This document shows positions 6,946-9,190 of a DNA stretch of 9,190 nucleotides, piece after piece. The DNA comes from Anaerolineaceae bacterium. Its GTDB lineage: Bacteria > Chloroflexota > Anaerolineae > Anaerolineales > Anaerolineaceae. The stretch lies in NCBI GenBank assembly GCA_003158355.1, contig PMIV01000268.1:2965-12154 (forward strand). The letters are read 5' to 3'. A program made the position numbers and the translations under genes. Below the pieces are notes generated by a model, which worked only from the letters and a program-made list of their open reading frames with translations, searched no databases and was not told the DNA's origin. How positions within the stretch are numbered: the first letter of the stretch is position 1; each line of letters opens with the position of its first letter.

Positions 6946-6979
6946 TGCAATTGTTATTAAATAATCAAGGACATGAATT

Positions 6980-7924
6980 ATGAACCCAATTTTGCAAGCT
7001 TCACATCTAGTGAAAAAGTATGCTGATTTTATCGCTGTGAATGATATTTCGTTTAACATTGAAGAAGGCGAGATCTTCAGCCTGCTCGGACCTAACGGCG
7101 CGGGTAAAACCACCAGCATCTCCATGCTCTCCACGTTGATCGCAGCAACCAGCGGCGACGCCGCTATTGGCGGGCACTCCGTTACCCGCGAACCCATGGC
7201 CGTGCGCCAATTGATCGGCGTCGTCCCGCAGGAGATCGCTTTATATGAAGACCTCACTGCCCGCGAGAACCTGACTTTTTGGGGGCAAATGTATGATCTG
7301 AGCGGCAAAACGCTGCATCAACGGGTAGACGAAGTACTGGAACTGACCGGCATGACCGAGAAAGCCAACCAGCGCGTCAAGACATATTCCGGCGGGATGA
7401 AGCGCCGTGTGAATATTGGCGTCGGGCTGCTGCACCGTCCGCGTCTACTCTTCATGGATGAACCCACTGTGGGCATCGATCCGCAGTCGCGGCGGGCCAT
7501 TCTGGATTCGGTAAAGGCATTAAATCAGGCCGGCATGACGGTACTGTACACCACCCATTATATGGAAGAAGCCCACGAACTCTCGGACCGTGTTGGCATC
7601 ATCGACCACGGCCAACTGATCGCGCTGGGTACCCAGGCCGAACTAACGCGCCAGGTAGGCGAAACCGACACCCTCATCCTGCACGTCGGCGAGGAAGAGA
7701 CGCTGGAAAATTTGATAGGGGTGCTGCGCGCCCTCCCCGGAGTGATCAAGGCTGACCGCACCGATCACACCATTGCCATCATCACCGCGAGCGCCGAAGA
7801 AATTTTGGCGCCAGTGATCACCAAAGCCAACGAAGCGGGAGTGAAAATCCGCTCGGTGGATATTCAGGAACCCGATCTGGAATCCGTCTTCCTGCATCTG
7901 ACCGGCCGCGCTTTACGGGATTAA
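6980..7924 (+). CDS. ABC transporter ATPase, DrrA-like (ABC-2 exporter)
   Basis: This is the 314-residue ATP-binding subunit of an ABC-2 exporter, driving efflux with the permease encoded next. All nucleotide-binding motifs are intact: Walker A GPNGAGKTT (37-45), Q-loop Gln84, signature YSGGMKRR (136-143), Walker B LLFMDEP with Asp160 and Glu161, D-loop GIDPQSRR, and switch His193 (TTHYMEEAHELSDR). The C-terminal 90 residues form the DrrA-type extension, with the LESVFLHLTGRALRD ending usual for antibiotic or multidrug exporters. Length is normal. The start is supported by AAGGA at 6967-6971, 8 bases before ATG; an ATG at 6973 is out of frame. The permease begins 10 bases after the stop, so the pair is an operon. 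PadR just upstream is the likely regulator. The substrate cannot be told. Confidence 0.94.
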   Translation: MNPILQASHLVKKYADFIAVNDISFNIEEGEIFSLLGPNGAGKTTSISMLSTLIAATSGDAAIGGHSVTREPMAVRQLIGVVPQEIALYEDLTARENLTFWGQMYDLSGKTLHQRVDEVLELTGMTEKANQRVKTYSGGMKRRVNIGVGLLHRPRLLFMDEPTVGIDPQSRRAILDSVKALNQAGMTVLYTTHYMEEAHELSDRVGIIDHGQLIALGTQAELTRQVGETDTLILHVGEEETLENLIGVLRALPGVIKADRTDHTIAIITASAEEILAPVITKANEAGVKIRSVDIQEPDLESVFLHLTGRALRD

Positions 7925-7934
7925 GCGATAAACC

Positions 7935-9190
7935 ATGAAAAAAATCTTTTTGATCGGTTTTAAAGATCTCACCCTTATTTTTCGCGACCCTGCCGCGCTG
8001 GTGTTAATGTTATTGGCTCCCTTTGTCTTGACCATCGGCCTGGGTTTTGTCACCGGCCGCCTGGGGAATTCCGCCAGCAGCGGCATAAGCGACATCCCCG
8101 TGATCCTGGTGAATCAAGATCAAGCCCAGTTGGGCAACGCGCTGGTGGGAATGTTCCAGTCCAACGACCTCAAGGGCCTGGTAGCTCCCACCCTGATGGA
8201 TGATTTCTCCGCGGCGCAGGCACAAGTGGACCAAAACAAAGCGGCCGCTGCCATTCTCATTCCGGATGGGTTCAGCGGCAGCATAATCCCAAACAGCACG
8301 GTTGCAGCGGTTCCAACAGATGTGGTGACACTGCAACTTTACGCCAACCCCACCAGTCCGACCAGCGTGGGTGTGGTGAAAACTCTGCTCGAAAACTTTC
8401 TGTCCCGGGTGGAAACCTCCCGCGTCAGCGGCCAGGTAACCATTGAACAAATGCTCTCCTCCGGCATCATTCAACCCGCCCAGGCACAAAGTATGGGTGC
8501 TGCCTTGGGTGCACAGCTATCTGCTGCCAGCACCAACAATACCACCTCTATCACCATTGACACGCAAACGAAAAATGGCAACTCCTTCAAGGTGGATACC
8601 CTGGCCATGCTCGCGCCGGGGATGGCGCTGATGTTTCTGATGTACACGGTCACCTACGGCGGGCGCTCCCTGCTGGCTGAACGTAAACAGGGCACCCTGC
8701 CCCGTTTGCTCGTCTCGCCGACCAGTTCCGCTCAGGTGTTGGGCGGAAAAGTGTTTGGCATCTTCCTCACCGGTATGGCGCAAATGCTGATCCTCGTCAT
8801 CGGGACTTCCCTGCTATTCAAGCTGCAGTGGGGGGATCCGCTGGCAGTTTTCGTCTTGATCACAGCCGCCGTGGCTGCGGCTACCGGCTGGGGATTGCTG
8901 CTGGCTGCAGCCGCCAAAACCACCGGACAAATTTCCTCCATCGGCTCAGCCATGATGCTGATCTTCGGCATCCTGGGCGGCAGCTTCTTCAGCATGCAAA
9001 ACCTGCCCACCTGGGTTCAGATCTTCTCGCATATTTCTCCCAATGCCTGGGGAATGGACGGCTTCACCACACTGGCTTTGGGCAACGGCATCTCCTATAT
9101 CCTCACGCCCATCCTGGCGCTGCTAGGCATGGCAGCCGTGTTGTTCACCGTCTCCGTCCTCATCATCAACCGGCGCGGATTCGCGATTGC
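7935..9190 (+). CDS. ABC-2 type permease (3' partial)
   Basis: This is the membrane subunit paired with the preceding ATPase. The frame is open from ATG 7935 to the right edge, giving 418 residues, and it probably ends soon after. Residues about 20-40 form the first membrane helix (ALVLMLLAPFVLTIGLGF). A large extracytoplasmic domain follows (about 45-222), polar and rich in Ala, Gln, Ser and Thr, as in YhgE/Pip- and YbhR-like ABC-2 permeases. Helix 2 is near 223-242, followed by the conserved cytoplasmic stretch SLLAERKQGTLPRLLVSPTS (245-264), then about four helices (273-295, 303-327, 334-353, 387-411) and a basic INRRGF near the end. No clear ribosome site precedes the ATG; with only 10 bases after the ATPase stop, translation is probably coupled. 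An export role is inferred from the DrrA-like partner. Confidence 0.9.
   Translation, partial: MKKIFLIGFKDLTLIFRDPAALVLMLLAPFVLTIGLGFVTGRLGNSASSGISDIPVILVNQDQAQLGNALVGMFQSNDLKGLVAPTLMDDFSAAQAQVDQNKAAAAILIPDGFSGSIIPNSTVAAVPTDVVTLQLYANPTSPTSVGVVKTLLENFLSRVETSRVSGQVTIEQMLSSGIIQPAQAQSMGAALGAQLSAASTNNTTSITIDTQTKNGNSFKVDTLAMLAPGMALMFLMYTVTYGGRSLLAERKQGTLPRLLVSPTSSAQVLGGKVFGIFLTGMAQMLILVIGTSLLFKLQWGDPLAVFVLITAAVAAATGWGLLLAAAAKTTGQISSIGSAMMLIFGILGGSFFSMQNLPTWVQIFSHISPNAWGMDGFTTLALGNGISYILTPILALLGMAAVLFTVSVLIINRRGFAI

Larger units (their letters stand above)
6686..6979 (+). other. leader region between padR and ABC ATPase
   Basis: These 294 AT-rich bases hold no conserved gene that I recognise. In order there are a short inverted repeat ACTGC/GCAGT (6809-6813, 6824-6828), a ribosome-site-like AAGGAG (6854-6859) followed by A-rich sequence and possible small ORFs, a GC hairpin with TTTT (6910-6929), and a 17-base palindrome (6929-6945). 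The ABC ribosome site AAGGA (6967-6971) follows. I could not find a convincing -35/-10 pair, so where the ABC transcript begins is open. Confidence 0.5.

Noticed and set aside
6752..6964. 71-codon open frame in the padR-ABC gap as a real small protein gene
   Set aside because: Its only ATG (6836) has no ribosome site, the AAGGAG lies inside the frame, and the product matches nothing I know; kept only as part of the leader finding.
8010..8489. 159-codon open frame on the minus strand opposite the ABC permease
   Set aside because: The plus frame is a clear ABC-2 permease through this stretch, and the minus product has no recognisable motif.
1..9190. CRISPR arrays, tRNA or rRNA genes, insertion sequences, prophage genes
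   Set aside because: No spaced repeat array, no cloverleaf or rRNA sequence, and no transposase or integrase reading frame was seen.

Overview
The window is bacterial chromosomal DNA with moderately GC-rich coding regions and AT-rich intergenic regions. It has strong Shine-Dalgarno sites (AAGGAG, AGAGGA, AAGGA) and one near-consensus sigma-70 promoter. The mixture of a fused 2-oxoacid dehydrogenase E1, PadR control and DrrA-type efflux would suit an anaerobic or facultative Chloroflexota such as Anaerolineae. That is an impression from protein style, not a proven assignment.

Region 1 (1-3645, + strand) is a metabolic operon. A 2-oxoacid dehydrogenase E1 with alpha and beta parts fused in one chain, cut by the left edge, is followed after 9 bases by the lipoyl-bearing E2 acyltransferase. 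Together they would decarboxylate a 2-oxoacid (branched-chain or pyruvate) and pass the acyl group to CoA. No E3 gene is visible. A long hairpin at 3669-3709 closes the operon and faces the convergent genes.

Region 2 (3731-5827, - strand) holds an MFS permease and, 84 bases downstream of it, an AT-rich flavodoxin-fold protein with an Isf-like four-cysteine motif.

Region 3 (5828-9190) is a drug-efflux type cluster. A 285-base divergent control region separates the MFS gene from a padR regulator. It contains a TTGACA-N17-TATTAT promoter whose -10 and start site are covered by an 18-bp perfect palindrome, and a separate TATAAT with an inverted repeat for the MFS gene. After padR comes a 294-base leader region with a possible tiny ORF, a GC hairpin followed by TTTT and a 17-base palindrome. 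Then come a DrrA-like ABC ATPase and its ABC-2 permease, which is cut by the right edge. The likely logic is that PadR represses its own gene and senses a small hydrophobic molecule, while the ABC pair and perhaps the MFS protein export it. Control of the transporters by PadR is inferred from position only.

No tRNA, rRNA, CRISPR array, insertion sequence or phage gene was seen. The genes belong to known families. The points most worth a second look are the control elements in region 3 and a swapped pair of metal-ligand residues in the E1 protein.
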